Shown: piece after piece, positions 9,557-22,576 of the stretch
How the letters are laid out: every line of letters begins with the position of its first letter
How positions within the stretch are numbered: the stretch's first letter is position 1
DNA from: Actinomycetota bacterium
GTDB taxonomy: Bacteria; Actinomycetota; Aquicultoria; Aquicultorales; Aquicultoraceae
DNA: 64,000 nt
Assembly: GCA_018333515.1 (NCBI GenBank)
Contig: JAGXSZ010000007.1
Span: 1-64,000, forward strand
Reading direction: 5' to 3'
Translations under genes and position numbers: made by a program
The notes under the pieces: generated by a model
Told to the model about the DNA's origin: nothing
What the model saw: the letters and a program-made list of their open reading frames with translations, nothing else
The model's database searches: none

Positions 9557-10645
9557 ATGTATATAGAAAAGCTATTTTTGAAAAATTATAGAAATTATGA
9601 AGATTTTTCCACACAGTTCACACCAGGCATAAATTTTATAATAGGGAAGAACGCCGTTGGAAAGACCAACATCTTGGAAGCCGTTTATTTTCTCGAAAAC
9701 GGACGCTCACACCGGACCGGAAACCACCAAGAACTTATCGCGTGGCGCAAGGAATTTTTACATGTGAAAGCCTCCGTAAAAAGAACCGATAGAGACCTCG
9801 TAGTAGAGGCCGTGGTAGAAAAAAAAGGCGGCAGAAGGCTTAAGATCAACGGCGTTCTACAAAAGGGTTTTTCCGGTCGCGCGAGGCCTGTTCAAACGGT
9901 GATGTTTACGCCGGACCACCTAAAAATCGTCAAAGAGATGCCTGAACACAGGCGCGCTTATCTCGACGAGATTCTAGAAAAAACGAAAGCGGATTATTTA
10001 TATTGGCGCCAACACTACGGCAAGGTGTTGCGCCAGAGAAATCTTCTTCTAAAAAAGGTCGGCTCGGGACGAATGAATCCCGACATGATCGATTATTGGG
10101 ACGCGCAGCTCGTTGAGGCGGGAACTAAAATCATAAAATATAGGAACGAAGCGGTGGCGACCATAGCCGAACATGCCGCGGAGATATATTCGCAAATTTC
10201 GGACGCAACGGAGCGCTTTAGTTTAAAATACGAGAGTCGGCTAGTGGGCGAAGACGGCTCGGTCGAAAACCTTCAAGAGCGTTTTATGGAGGGATTGCGA
10301 GCGCAAAGGCGAGCGGAGATAGAGCGGGGACAGAGCCTCCTCGGTCCGCACCGCGACGACGTCGGGATGTTTGTCGGCGGCATCGATATGAGGATCTACG
10401 GCTCACAAGGTGAACAGCGGTCGGTCGCGCTTGCTTTAAAAATTACGGAACATAAGATAATCACCGAAAAAATTAAGGAATATCCGGTGCTCTTACTCGA
10501 CGACGTCATGTCGGAGCTGGATATCAAGCGCAGAGCGGCTCTTTTAAAATATATAGAAAAAGGAATACAGGTATTAGTAACCAGCACGAACATGGAGTAT
10601 TTTAAAGAGCGAGAGTGTGGACACAATGTCATTTCGGTGAAATAA
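9557..10645 (+). CDS. recF: DNA replication and repair protein RecF
   Basis: 362 residues of SMC-like ATPase: begins MYIEKLFLKNYRNYEDF, Walker A IIGKNAVGKTNILEA, the signature near GSQGEQRSVALALK, and Walker B PVLLLDDVMSELD. RecF helps load RecA at gaps through RecOR. No truncation or missing motif is seen. Confidence 0.96.
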   Translation: MYIEKLFLKNYRNYEDFSTQFTPGINFIIGKNAVGKTNILEAVYFLENGRSHRTGNHQELIAWRKEFLHVKASVKRTDRDLVVEAVVEKKGGRRLKINGVLQKGFSGRARPVQTVMFTPDHLKIVKEMPEHRRAYLDEILEKTKADYLYWRQHYGKVLRQRNLLLKKVGSGRMNPDMIDYWDAQLVEAGTKIIKYRNEAVATIAEHAAEIYSQISDATERFSLKYESRLVGEDGSVENLQERFMEGLRAQRRAEIERGQSLLGPHRDDVGMFVGGIDMRIYGSQGEQRSVALALKITEHKIITEKIKEYPVLLLDDVMSELDIKRRAALLKYIEKGIQVLVTSTNMEYFKERECGHNVISVK

Positions 10646-10706
10646 TCGACCGGGCCGCGAATTTTACCGTTGTCGTTGTGATAATAGTCGTTAGGCGGAA
10701 GCTTTT

Positions 10707-11252
10707 ATGAAGAGATTTTCCGACGTCATAGACGAAGTTAATAATGAGCGCAACTTTAAAGACAGGCTCGAAGAGGTCAGGGCGGTCGAAGCGTGGAACA
10801 AGATAGTCGCGGACGATATCGCCGGGAACACGTCTCCTAAATATATACGAAACGGCGTCCTTTATGTTAAAACCAAAAGTCCGACCTGGGCGCAAGAGCT
10901 GAGCGGATTTACCCCTAAACTCAAGGAATTATTGAACAATTATTTAGCCGCCCCCATAGTCCGAGAAATAAAATTTTCTTGTGAGTCTTTTGTGAGGCCG
11001 GCCGGTGATAAAGATACGGCTGCCGGGCCGGAGTTAAAAGACATCCCCCTTGGGGAACGGGAGGCAGAGGAGGCGGCCGAGACAACCTCCCCCATACTTG
11101 ACGATGACTTACGGAAGCGGCTCGCGTCGCTGATAATACAGAGCAAAAAACTCAACCGGTGGCGAGCCGCTGAGGGATGGGCGGTTTGTAAAAGATGCGG
11201 CCGCCAGACACCAACAGCCGAAAAGAGGTGCCGGAGGTGTTCACTGAAATAA
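10707..11252 (+). CDS. DUF721/DciA-like protein with C-terminal zinc ribbon
   Basis: 181 residues. Residues about 1-95 match the DUF721 (DciA) pattern: an Asp/Glu-rich start, VEAWNKIVADDIAGNTSP, then VLYVKTKSPTWAQELS. DciA proteins assist loading of the replicative helicase. A linker of about 60 residues follows. The C-terminus reads CKRCGRQTPTAEKRCRRC, a zinc-ribbon-like knuckle not part of classical DciA. It sits between recF and gyrB, where DUF721 proteins are commonly encoded, which supports a replication role. Confidence 0.82.
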   Translation: MKRFSDVIDEVNNERNFKDRLEEVRAVEAWNKIVADDIAGNTSPKYIRNGVLYVKTKSPTWAQELSGFTPKLKELLNNYLAAPIVREIKFSCESFVRPAGDKDTAAGPELKDIPLGEREAEEAAETTSPILDDDLRKRLASLIIQSKKLNRWRAAEGWAVCKRCGRQTPTAEKRCRRCSLK

Positions 11253-11270
11253 CCTTGTGTATTTGAAATA

Positions 11271-11279
11271 TGCTATAAT
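11271..11279 (+). promoter_or_regulatory. Extended -10 promoter for gyrBA
   Basis: TGCTATAAT is an extended -10 element located about 80 bp upstream of gyrB, with no well-spaced -35 box. The 105-bp gap between the DUF721 gene and gyrB is otherwise non-coding. Confidence 0.5.
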
Positions 11280-11339
11280 ATAAGGGTTGTAACGGCGGCC
11301 GACAAGAGCCGCTTCTTACTGTAAAACCCTACCTTGTAA

Positions 11340-13256
<1,917 letters not shown>

Positions 13257-13277
13257 CGAGTTCGGTCAAGAAGGAGA

Positions 13278-15746
<2,469 letters not shown>

Positions 15747-15829
15747 GGCGACCGACGAGTCCGTGGAAACCGCCGGATAATGTAGGCATGGATTAGAGAT
15801 AGCCGTTTTAGCGCACGCCGGGGGAGCCG

Positions 15830-16246
15830 ATGTTGCCGTTTGAGGTTTTAGAGCACACCGCCGATGTCGGCCTCAAGGCGCACGGCCACACGCTCAAAGA
15901 GGCATTCGAAAACGCCGCTACCGGAATGTTCAGTCTCATTACGGACCTCGAGAACATCAAGCCGTCGATGTCGCGAGAGATATCGGTCGAAGCCGAGGAC
16001 CGGGAGAGCATGCTCGTCGAATGGCTCAACGAGCTTTTGTACCGCTTCGAAGTGGAATACACGGTCTTTAAGCGCTTCGAAATCGTCGAATGGGATGAGG
16101 AACACCACATGCGCGCCGTAGCCTACGGTGAGCCGCTCGACCTCGGCCGCCACCAGATTGGCACCCAAATCAAAGCCTGCACATACCACATGCTCAAAAT
16201 CGAGCACAACGAGGACTGGTCGGCCCAGGTAATTTTCGATGTCTAA
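15830..16246 (+). CDS. Archease, RtcB ligase activator
   Basis: 138 residues starting MLPFEVLEHTADVGLKAHG, the archease signature, with acidic metal-binding residues and the AYGEPLDLGRH segment. Archease promotes guanylylation and multiple turnover of RtcB RNA ligase. It is immediately upstream of rtcB, so the pair should form an RNA-repair or splicing operon. Confidence 0.93.
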   Translation: MLPFEVLEHTADVGLKAHGHTLKEAFENAATGMFSLITDLENIKPSMSREISVEAEDRESMLVEWLNELLYRFEVEYTVFKRFEIVEWDEEHHMRAVAYGEPLDLGRHQIGTQIKACTYHMLKIEHNEDWSAQVIFDV

Positions 16247-16290
16247 ACGCCCTTAAAGTGTTTTGAAAGCGTTTTAGGACGGTGGTAAAG

Positions 16291-17736
16291 ATGTTTGACG
16301 CTCTCGAAAGAGTCTCAGAGTATATCTGGAAAATCCCGGTAAGCTACAAAAAAGGAATGCGGGTTCCGGGCATCATCTACGCCAGTGAGGAACTCTTGCT
16401 CAAGGCGCACGAGGATAAGGCGGTCGAGCAGGTCGCGAATGTCGCGTTTCTTCCCGGCATAATAAAAGCCTCTTACGCGATGCCCGATATCCATTGGGGT
16501 TACGGTTTTCCAATCGGCGGCGTTGCGGCGACCGACATCGAGACGGGGGTCATCTCGCCCGGCGGTGTCGGCTTCGACATCAACTGCGGGGTGCGCCTCC
16601 TTAAGACCGATTTTTTAGCAAAAGACGTAATAGACAAGATCGATGCCCTAATGCACGAAATCGCGAGGAGTGTCCCTAGGGGGGTGGGCAGCAGGGGAAA
16701 GATCAGGCTGGAGCGAGAGGAACTCGAGAAGGTCATGGTCGACGGTGTCGATTGGGCCATAAAAAACGGCTATGCTTGGGACGAGGATACCGAGTTTATA
16801 GAGGAGCGCGGCCGCCTGGCCGGCGCCGACCCCGGAGCCGTAAGCGACCGAGCGTTTGAGCGCGGCTACGACCAGCCCGGCACCCTCGGGGCCGGCAACC
16901 ACTTCCTTGAAATACAAGAGGTGGTTGAGATTTTCGACGAGCGGGCGGCTAACGTCTTCGACCTCTTTGAGGGGCAACTCGTCGTCATGATCCACTCCGG
17001 CTCCCGTGGTTTGGGCCACCAGATTTGCAGCGACTATATCAAGGTGATGGACAAGGTGGTGCGCGCGACCGGCATAGACCTTCCCGACCGGCAACTCGGC
17101 TGCGCGCCGATTTTGTCTCGCGAGGGGCGCGACTATTACGCGGCGATGGCATGCGCGGTAAACTATGCTTTCGTCAACCGCCAAGTGATGGCGCATTGGG
17201 TCAGGGAGTCGTTCGAGCGTGTCTTTGTCAAAAGCGCGGAGTCGATGGGGATGCGCCTTCTCTACGACGTCTGCCACAACATCGCCAAGTTCGAGGAGCA
17301 CCTCGTCGACGACGAGGTAAAGAAGGTCTGCGTCCACCGCAAGGGAGCAACGAGAGCTTTCGGTCCGGGCAATACCCTAACCCCGGAGAAATTCCGCCAC
17401 ATAGGGCAGCCGGTTCTGGTCCCCGGCGATATGGGTAGCGCCTCTTATATCCTGGTCGGGACCGATGAAGCGATGAGGCAGACATTCGGCTCGACCTGTC
17501 ACGGGGCCGGGCGGCTGATGAGCCGCAGTGAAGCTAAGCGCGAGATCAGCGGACAGGCGCTCAAGAGAGAGCTTGAGGCAAAAGGCATCCGAGTCCTCGC
17601 GGGCAGCCCGGCACTCCTCGCGGAAGAGGCGCCGGGGGCCTATAAAGACGTAAGCCGGGTGGTCGAGGTGTGTCACAACACCGATATCGCCAAGAAGGTG
17701 GCGCGGCTACGCCCCATCGGTGTGATAAAGGGATAG
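16291..17736 (+). CDS. rtcB: RNA-splicing ligase RtcB
   Basis: 481 residues from the ATG at 16291, chosen because AGGACGG lies eight bases upstream; a GTG at 16282 is in frame. The guanylate and metal site is visible as DINCGVRLL, MIHSGSRGLGHQ and the C-terminal CHGAGRLMSRSEA with its nucleophilic His. It joins 2',3'-cyclic-phosphate and 5'-OH RNA ends using GTP. Bacterial RtcB acts in RNA repair, possibly of tRNA cut by toxins. Confidence 0.95.
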   Translation: MFDALERVSEYIWKIPVSYKKGMRVPGIIYASEELLLKAHEDKAVEQVANVAFLPGIIKASYAMPDIHWGYGFPIGGVAATDIETGVISPGGVGFDINCGVRLLKTDFLAKDVIDKIDALMHEIARSVPRGVGSRGKIRLEREELEKVMVDGVDWAIKNGYAWDEDTEFIEERGRLAGADPGAVSDRAFERGYDQPGTLGAGNHFLEIQEVVEIFDERAANVFDLFEGQLVVMIHSGSRGLGHQICSDYIKVMDKVVRATGIDLPDRQLGCAPILSREGRDYYAAMACAVNYAFVNRQVMAHWVRESFERVFVKSAESMGMRLLYDVCHNIAKFEEHLVDDEVKKVCVHRKGATRAFGPGNTLTPEKFRHIGQPVLVPGDMGSASYILVGTDEAMRQTFGSTCHGAGRLMSRSEAKREISGQALKRELEAKGIRVLAGSPALLAEEAPGAYKDVSRVVEVCHNTDIAKKVARLRPIGVIKG

Positions 17737-17782
17737 CTTCGCGGAGACCCGCTTGATTTAAGGGTGTTAATTTGGGCGGGCG

Positions 17783-18121
17783 CTAGTTGGTTTCGAGACC
17801 CGCGAGAGCGTCGTTTACCGTTGAATGAAAAGGAAAGAGCCGGGTGAGACCGGTGAGCGTTAAGACCCTGTCGACGAGGGGGTTGCCGACGATGGCGAGC
17901 CCGCCGCCCCGCTTTCTGACTAAATCAAGCCCCCCGAGCAGGACGCCGAGGCACGAACTGTCGATGTAGCTGATTTTTTTCAAGTCGACTATCAAGCGGT
18001 AGTCACCCTGCTCGACCGCGGAAAAAATCTCATCGTGAAGCATGTGGCAGTTGCTAAGGTCGATTTGGCCGTGTATCTCAATAATCGGCACATGGTCAAC
18101 CGCTCTTTTGATTATTTCCAT
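17783..18121 (-). CDS. STAS-domain anti-sigma factor antagonist
   Basis: 112 residues from the ATG at 18121 (MEIIKRAVDHVPIIEIHG). The STAS core is LDL-type: IHGQIDLSN, then VDLKKISYIDSSCLGVLLGG with the phosphorylatable Ser pair, as in SpoIIAA and RsbV. Such proteins bind and release anti-sigma factors. No partner kinase is adjacent; the GHKL ATPase at 5837 is the only candidate in the window, a link that is only speculative. Longer upstream starts exist but add sequence unlike the family. Confidence 0.88.
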   Translation of the reverse strand: MEIIKRAVDHVPIIEIHGQIDLSNCHMLHDEIFSAVEQGDYRLIVDLKKISYIDSSCLGVLLGGLDLVRKRGGGLAIVGNPLVDRVLTLTGLTRLFPFHSTVNDALAGLETN

Positions 18122-18314
18122 ACACGGCCTGCCTTTCGTACCAGGTGCGGATGTGTTACGTCTCGTTTTGTTATTCCCGACCATTACGGATATAAAACAT
18201 ATAATGCGATTATATTTAAGTCGAGCGCTGTGACAAATACCGCCACCAGATGCAAGCAAACGGTGTATTGCTGACTAACTATACGTATGACCTGCGGTTT
18301 TAATTACAAACAGT

Positions 18315-18343
18315 TTGACACCGACGCCCATAAAGTTTAAAAT
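18315..18343 (+). promoter_or_regulatory. Sigma70-type promoter for the 18392 gene
   Basis: TTGACA at 18315-18320 and TAAAAT at 18338-18343 are separated by 17 bp, close to consensus. The gene start lies about 50 bp downstream, behind AAAGGAGAG. Confidence 0.8.
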
Positions 18344-18391
18344 CTTGCCATAGGCTCAAACCCGCCGGGCACCATAAAGGAGAGTTATCTG

Positions 18392-18748
18392 TTGAAAGAA
18401 CAGCCAATAAAGACGAGCGGCAAAGCCGTATCGCAAGTATCTTTCGAGCCCGCCGCCGACTTTTTTAACGAGGATGAATTGGTCGAGGCGCAGATAAAAT
18501 GTGTCGCGGCTGTATGGTGGGAGGATATTACCGCTTATTCGAGGGTCGAAATACCCGATGATTTTGAGGTATTTAGACTATCGAAGATTACCGTTGGCTT
18601 AGTATGGAAAGAGACCGATGACTATATCGTCCTCGTTCAAGATTATGACCTTACAAACCGCGGCCGGGGTTATCGTCACAACGACTTCCATATTATCCCG
18701 AAGGGCACTATCAAGAACATGACGGTCTTGGGCGAGGTCAAGTTCTAG
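18392..18748 (+). CDS. Conserved-looking hypothetical protein, 118 residues
   Basis: The start is TTG at 18392, preceded by AAAGGAG and a near-consensus promoter, so the gene is very likely real. The protein is soluble with no signal peptide. Its middle (AVWWEDITAYSRVEIPDD) and end (KITVGLVWKETDDYIVLVQDYD, then IIPKGTIKNMTVLGEV) suggest an all-beta or alpha/beta fold. I do not recognise the family. It stands alone between divergent or convergent minus-strand genes. Confidence 0.75.
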   Translation: MKEQPIKTSGKAVSQVSFEPAADFFNEDELVEAQIKCVAAVWWEDITAYSRVEIPDDFEVFRLSKITVGLVWKETDDYIVLVQDYDLTNRGRGYRHNDFHIIPKGTIKNMTVLGEVKF

Positions 18749-18781
18749 CACCGAAGGCCCGCGCCCCGTTGTCGCGACCCG

Positions 18782-19264
18782 CTACTCCTGAAAATCTTCC
18801 GGCCTGATATTATTTAGAAACTCCCGGAACCGCTCGACCTCTTCATCTTCGCCCGTCTCGCTTAAGATGGCGGCTTGGTCCAAGACCGATTCATCGGCGA
18901 AGATCGGCACCTTGGTGCGGACGGCGAGCGCTATGGCGTCGCTCGGCCTCGCGTCTATCCGCAGCTTGTTCGAGTTTATAGAGATATGGATTTGGGCGTA
19001 GAAGGTCCCCTCTTTCAGGTCGCTAATGACGACGCTGTCGACCTCGGCGCTGAGCTTGTCGATGATGGTTTTGAGCAGGTCGTGTGTGAGCGGCCTCGAC
19101 GGACGGATTCCCTGTATCTCCATGAGGATGGCGGTCGCTTCAAACTGGCCTATCCAGATAGGCAGGTACCTGCTGGTGGCGTTGTCTCTCAATATGATTA
19201 CCGGCTGATTGGTCAGAATGTCGAGATTGACGCCGTGAACTTCCATTTCAAACAATTGTTTCAC
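18782..19264 (-). CDS. Bifunctional nuclease family protein (DUF151)
   Basis: 160 residues matching the BFN/DUF151 domain: begins MKQLFEMEVHGVNLD, then LPIWIGQFEATAI and the conserved IDARPSDAIALAVRTKVPIFA. Family members have been reported to have DNase/RNase activity, but the cellular role is unsettled. Single-gene unit, convergent with the 18392 gene. Confidence 0.9.
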   Translation of the reverse strand: MKQLFEMEVHGVNLDILTNQPVIILRDNATSRYLPIWIGQFEATAILMEIQGIRPSRPLTHDLLKTIIDKLSAEVDSVVISDLKEGTFYAQIHISINSNKLRIDARPSDAIALAVRTKVPIFADESVLDQAAILSETGEDEEVERFREFLNNIRPEDFQE

Positions 19265-19492
19265 CTCGAAAAACGCGCTTAATCGTCTATGCTCACAATA
19301 GCAAAGATTTAATCAATTAATCAAACCAAGCCGGTCGTCCCATGAGCGTGCGCTCGCCAAAAAGAGGATGGGTTAACAGCGTGCCTCAGCGGGTTCGCTC
19401 CACGTGAAAGGCGCGACAATGGGCCGTCGCGCGCGGCCCGGCGCAGGGGAAATGGTACTGTAAATTCTTTGCGGGCAAGGGAAATCTTCGCC

Positions 19493-19521
19493 TTGAATTT
19501 TTCAGGCGGGAGCTGTACAAT
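19493..19521 (+). promoter_or_regulatory. Promoter of tRNA-Ile
   Basis: TTGAAT at 19493-19498 and TACAAT at 19516-19521 with 17-bp spacing, 37 bp upstream of the tRNA 5' end. The remaining 19265-19492 gap shows no gene. Confidence 0.75.
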
Positions 19522-19558
19522 ATGAAGCTGGTCGCTAAAGTTGGCCGTGATTTGCCTC

Positions 19559-19635
<77 letters not shown>

Positions 19636-19638
19636 ATG

Positions 19639-19661
19639 GCTCGCTCGCGCGAGCTTTTTTT
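19639..19661 (+). terminator. Terminator after tRNA-Ile
   Basis: GCTCGC stem repeated as GCGAGC, followed by seven T at 19655-19661, starting four bases after the tRNA CCA. Confidence 0.85.
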
Positions 19662-19703
19662 ATTTAGAGGTATAATTATCTAAGGTATGGACTGGGAGGC
19701 GCG

Positions 19704-20423
19704 ATGGCCGGGTTTGTCGATATCCACAATCATATCTTGCCGGGGCTCGACGATGGGGCCGAGACGCTGAAAGAGGCGGTCGAGATGGCGCGCTTCGCGC
19801 ACCTAAACGGTATCACCCGTATCGTAGCCACACCGCACCAAAACGATTGGCACCACGTTTCGGCGCAGGAGACGCTCGCCGGCGTCGAGCTGCTCCAAGC
19901 CGCGCTGCGCGAGCGCGAAATCCCGGTAGAGGTCTATGCCGGGAGCGAGCTGCGGATGTCGCCGGACATCCCCGAGCGGCTCGCGTCGCAGACCGCGCTC
20001 CCGCTCGCCGCAAGCAGCTACGTGTTGATAGAGTTTTACTTCGACACGATACCCATCTTCTCGGAAGAGGTCGTTTTTCGCCTGCGCACCGCCGGCTGGA
20101 AGCCGATTATCGCGCACCCGGAGCGGGTCTATGATATCCAGCGAAATCCCGAGCGGCTCGCGAGGTTTATTGATATGGGTTGTCTCACCCATATCAATGT
20201 GGGCAGTCTCACGGGTGAGCTGGGACGCTCGTGTCTCGATACCGCGGTCGCGCTCCTCAAGCGCGGGTGGGTGGAGATCATCGCCAGCGACTCCCACGGC
20301 GCCGAGAACCGGCCGCCGGACTTTGGCGCCGCGCTCGCCGTCGCAGCCAAGATAGTCGGCGAGGGGGCGGCGCGCGCCATGGTCGACGAAAACCCGGCGC
20401 GTATCTTCGAAGAGGAGCAATAG
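19704..20423 (+). CDS. CpsB/YwqE-type PHP-domain tyrosine-protein phosphatase
   Basis: 239 residues. PHP-domain metal ligands are visible: DIHNHILPGLDDGA, ATPH near residue 46, the IIAHPERV motif and IASDSHG near the C-terminus. Such Mn-dependent phosphatases dephosphorylate the BY-kinase that controls capsule or exopolysaccharide export. No BY-kinase or wza/wzc-like gene is adjacent; the O-antigen-ligase-like genes lie 27 kb away. The start ATG 19704 follows GGGAGG. Confidence 0.88.
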   Translation: MAGFVDIHNHILPGLDDGAETLKEAVEMARFAHLNGITRIVATPHQNDWHHVSAQETLAGVELLQAALREREIPVEVYAGSELRMSPDIPERLASQTALPLAASSYVLIEFYFDTIPIFSEEVVFRLRTAGWKPIIAHPERVYDIQRNPERLARFIDMGCLTHINVGSLTGELGRSCLDTAVALLKRGWVEIIASDSHGAENRPPDFGAALAVAAKIVGEGAARAMVDENPARIFEEEQ

Positions 20424-20602
20424 GCTGAGGCGGGGAGGAATTTGCTTCTCGCCGGTCGAATGAGGCGACCGCCAGAGGTGTGCTGGAAATAAGTTGCCGT
20501 CGCGAACGATATACTATACAATATTCAAGGACATCGCACCGGTTGTTCCAGGTGTTGACCGCAAGCGCCCGGCGCGCAAAAGCGGGTCCGATAACGGCAT
20601 AT

Positions 20603-20728
20603 GGGGGATTAGCTCAGTTGGGAGGGCGACAGACCCCAAACAACGCCCCCAAGAAAGCCAAATAGGGCCTTCTACAAGGGGCAAAGTTACAAAAGAATAG
20701 AAAGTTCGCCTGCAAAACCGCAGGTCAC
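20603..20728 (+). pseudogene. tRNA-Ala 5'-half duplicate (tRNA pseudogene)
   Basis: Positions 20603-20624 repeat the first 22 bases of the intact tRNA-Ala that starts 126 bp later (acceptor strand plus D arm). Sequence then diverges. Just before the intact gene, CCTGC and GCAGG at 20709-20725 could mimic an anticodon arm, but no T arm or 3' acceptor strand exists. It is therefore non-functional as a tRNA, probably a recombination leftover at the integration site. Confidence 0.7.
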
Positions 20729-20801
20729 GGGGGATTAGCTCAGTTGGGAGAGCGCCTGCCTTGCACGCAGGAGGTCATCGGTTCGAGCCCGTTATCCTCC
20801 A
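20729..20801 (+). tRNA. tRNA-Ala (TGC anticodon)
   Basis: Acceptor GGGGGAT / ATCCTCC, D arm AGCTCAGTTGGGAGAGC, anticodon arm CCTGC-CTTGCAC-GCAGG, T arm with GTTCGAGCC, discriminator A at 20801. CCA is not fully encoded (genomic CCG follows). Its 3' 54 bases form the left att repeat of the accessory element. Confidence 0.96.
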
Positions 20802-20802
20802 C
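20749..20802 (+). repeat. attL: 54-bp tRNA-Ala 3'-end direct repeat
   Basis: Identical over 54 bp to 40548-40601. It covers the anticodon arm, T arm, acceptor 3' strand and one extra C. This is the classic pattern of an element that integrated into, and restored, the 3' end of a tRNA gene. Confidence 0.9.
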
Positions 20803-20807
20803 CGATA

Positions 20808-20836
20808 AGCTCTGGTAGAGATGCTGGGGCTTTTTG
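20808..20836 (+). terminator. Short terminator-like hairpin after tRNA-Ala
   Basis: AGCTC at 20808-20812 pairs (one G-T) with GGGCT at 20827-20831, then T5. The related copy at 41768-41790 has AGCCC with GGGCT, a change that keeps pairing. That supports a real hairpin, although the second copy lacks the T run. Confidence 0.5.
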
Positions 20837-21091
20837 TTTTAGCACCACCTATTGTAGTCTGAAGAAACATCAGCATGGGAATGATTAATGTACCCCTCTA
20901 TGGTATGCAGGGACATTGATACACAGACGCCCCTTCACCCACAGCCTTGTCTACCGATCTTTATGCAACTACTTACGACTTGCCAGCACTCACGCTGTTT
21001 ATGCGATAATAGAAGTATTGGCATTGGCTAAATACAATGTTTAGCAATACTACATTAATGCAGAGTTGTTCTACAAGCAGGGGCTTTATTT

Positions 21092-22228
21092 ATGAATAAC
21101 GACTTTGAGCTTTCGAATGAAAATTTGAAGCCAGAAGAAAATGAGCTAGAAAAGCCCACTAAACATAAGCTTTCAAGGGCTGAGAGAATTGCGAAGGAAA
21201 AGGCAAGCTTGCTTAATAAGCTTGCCGCCTTTAACTTAACCGAAATCCGCGCTAGGGTTGCGTTTATCTTAAATCAATTCCCTGGAACTCGCAACTCGGA
21301 CGTAGCCTTGGCCTATAAGTACTGGGAAGCCTTTTATCCAGATTACATGAATCCCGATGGCTCTATTGATAAAGCTAACATGCATAAAGTTGAGAGGATA
21401 ACCTCAATAGTCAGGGCGCGTGCAAAGATCCAGAATGAGTTTGGCTTGTTTCGGGCAAGCGATGAGGTGCGGGCTCACAGAAGGAAACGAGAATCTAAGG
21501 AAATCGAAGAACAATTAGCAGATAAGCCCGGTGTACCGGTTATAACTTTCTATGCTGATGAGAGCGGAAAGAATCAAAAATATGTGGTTGTTGGAGGTGT
21601 GTGTACGCCGGATGCAATGCTAGCTTCAAAGCTTTCGCATTACCTTAGGTTCGACTGGCGCAACAAGAATAACATTAAGCATGAGTTTCATTTTAAGAAA
21701 ATGGGCAGGCAAGAGCTACAATCGTATAAGGACTTTTTTGCTGAAGCTCTTGCGGCGGGTTGCCTTAGTTTCAAAGCAGTTGTTTTGGAAAAAGCTGGGG
21801 TAGCGAGACCTGAGAATAAAATGATATATGACCTTCATTACCAGTTAGTGCATAAGGGCATGGAGCATGAGATAGAGACCAAGCGAGCAAGTTTGCCTCG
21901 TCAGGTTAATCTGTTCAAAGACAAGGATGACGGCAACGATAAACTATTCATGACCGAGCTAGAACAGAGCCTGAAAGCCGGGTTCTTATATCATTTTAGC
22001 GATGAATTATCCCTACAGGTGTTAGATGCCGTTGAGTCAAGAGGTGATATTTGTATTCAGCTCTCCGACCTCTACGCTGCGAGCATAAGCCGTGTGTTAA
22101 ATAGGTCGGATTCTGCTGCGAGGAAACATAAGGATGAATTTGCTGATTTTGTAATCTCGCTTTTAGGCCTAGATTTAAGCAGCATGGAGCAATCTAGACA
22201 GGACTTTGCGATGGTCCATTTCCTATAA
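21092..22228 (+). CDS. DUF3800-domain protein
   Basis: 378 residues. The N-terminal 150 residues are basic and helical (KHKLSRAERIAKEKASLLNK). From about residue 153 the DUF3800 pattern follows: VITFYADESGKNQKYVVVGG with the acidic DES motif, and later GDICIQLSDLYAASISRVLN with a conserved Asp-Ala. The fold is predicted RNase H-like and the acidic residues suggest a nuclease, but family function is not firmly known; members are frequent on phages and islands. First gene of the element, separated from the tRNA by 290 bp of non-coding DNA containing a hairpin (GGCTAAA/TTTAGC near 21025). Confidence 0.78.
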   Translation: MNNDFELSNENLKPEENELEKPTKHKLSRAERIAKEKASLLNKLAAFNLTEIRARVAFILNQFPGTRNSDVALAYKYWEAFYPDYMNPDGSIDKANMHKVERITSIVRARAKIQNEFGLFRASDEVRAHRRKRESKEIEEQLADKPGVPVITFYADESGKNQKYVVVGGVCTPDAMLASKLSHYLRFDWRNKNNIKHEFHFKKMGRQELQSYKDFFAEALAAGCLSFKAVVLEKAGVARPENKMIYDLHYQLVHKGMEHEIETKRASLPRQVNLFKDKDDGNDKLFMTELEQSLKAGFLYHFSDELSLQVLDAVESRGDICIQLSDLYAASISRVLNRSDSAARKHKDEFADFVISLLGLDLSSMEQSRQDFAMVHFL

Positions 22229-22576
22229 TTTGACGGATTGTAAGACACTCATAAAAACAGAGCTGTGATAGTCCCCGTGATTTGCCACGAAAGCCTTGAC
22301 AGAAGAGAGGGAAAAGTACAAAAAGCCCGCAAGCGTTTGCAGAGCAACATATGGCCCTAATATGATGAGAATATCTCTGGGTTCGGTTTGTAATGAAAAT
22401 GAGGTACGGTCACAATAAAAAGATAATTGCCGAAGATATAAGCAATAGCGGGCCACTCTCTTGTATTATCCATAGGCGGTTTGTTGCCATATTATAAACG
22501 CTATAGCTGCTATTCTTGATACGCAAAAGCCCAGAAGCGCTTTAACGGTTAATTATTAGAAATAATCAAAGTGCCG

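Noticed and set aside
22223-22456. 77-codon minus-strand ORF between DUF3800 and HNH genes
   Set aside because: No ribosome site, composition unlike a protein and overlap with the DUF3800 stop; treated as chance.
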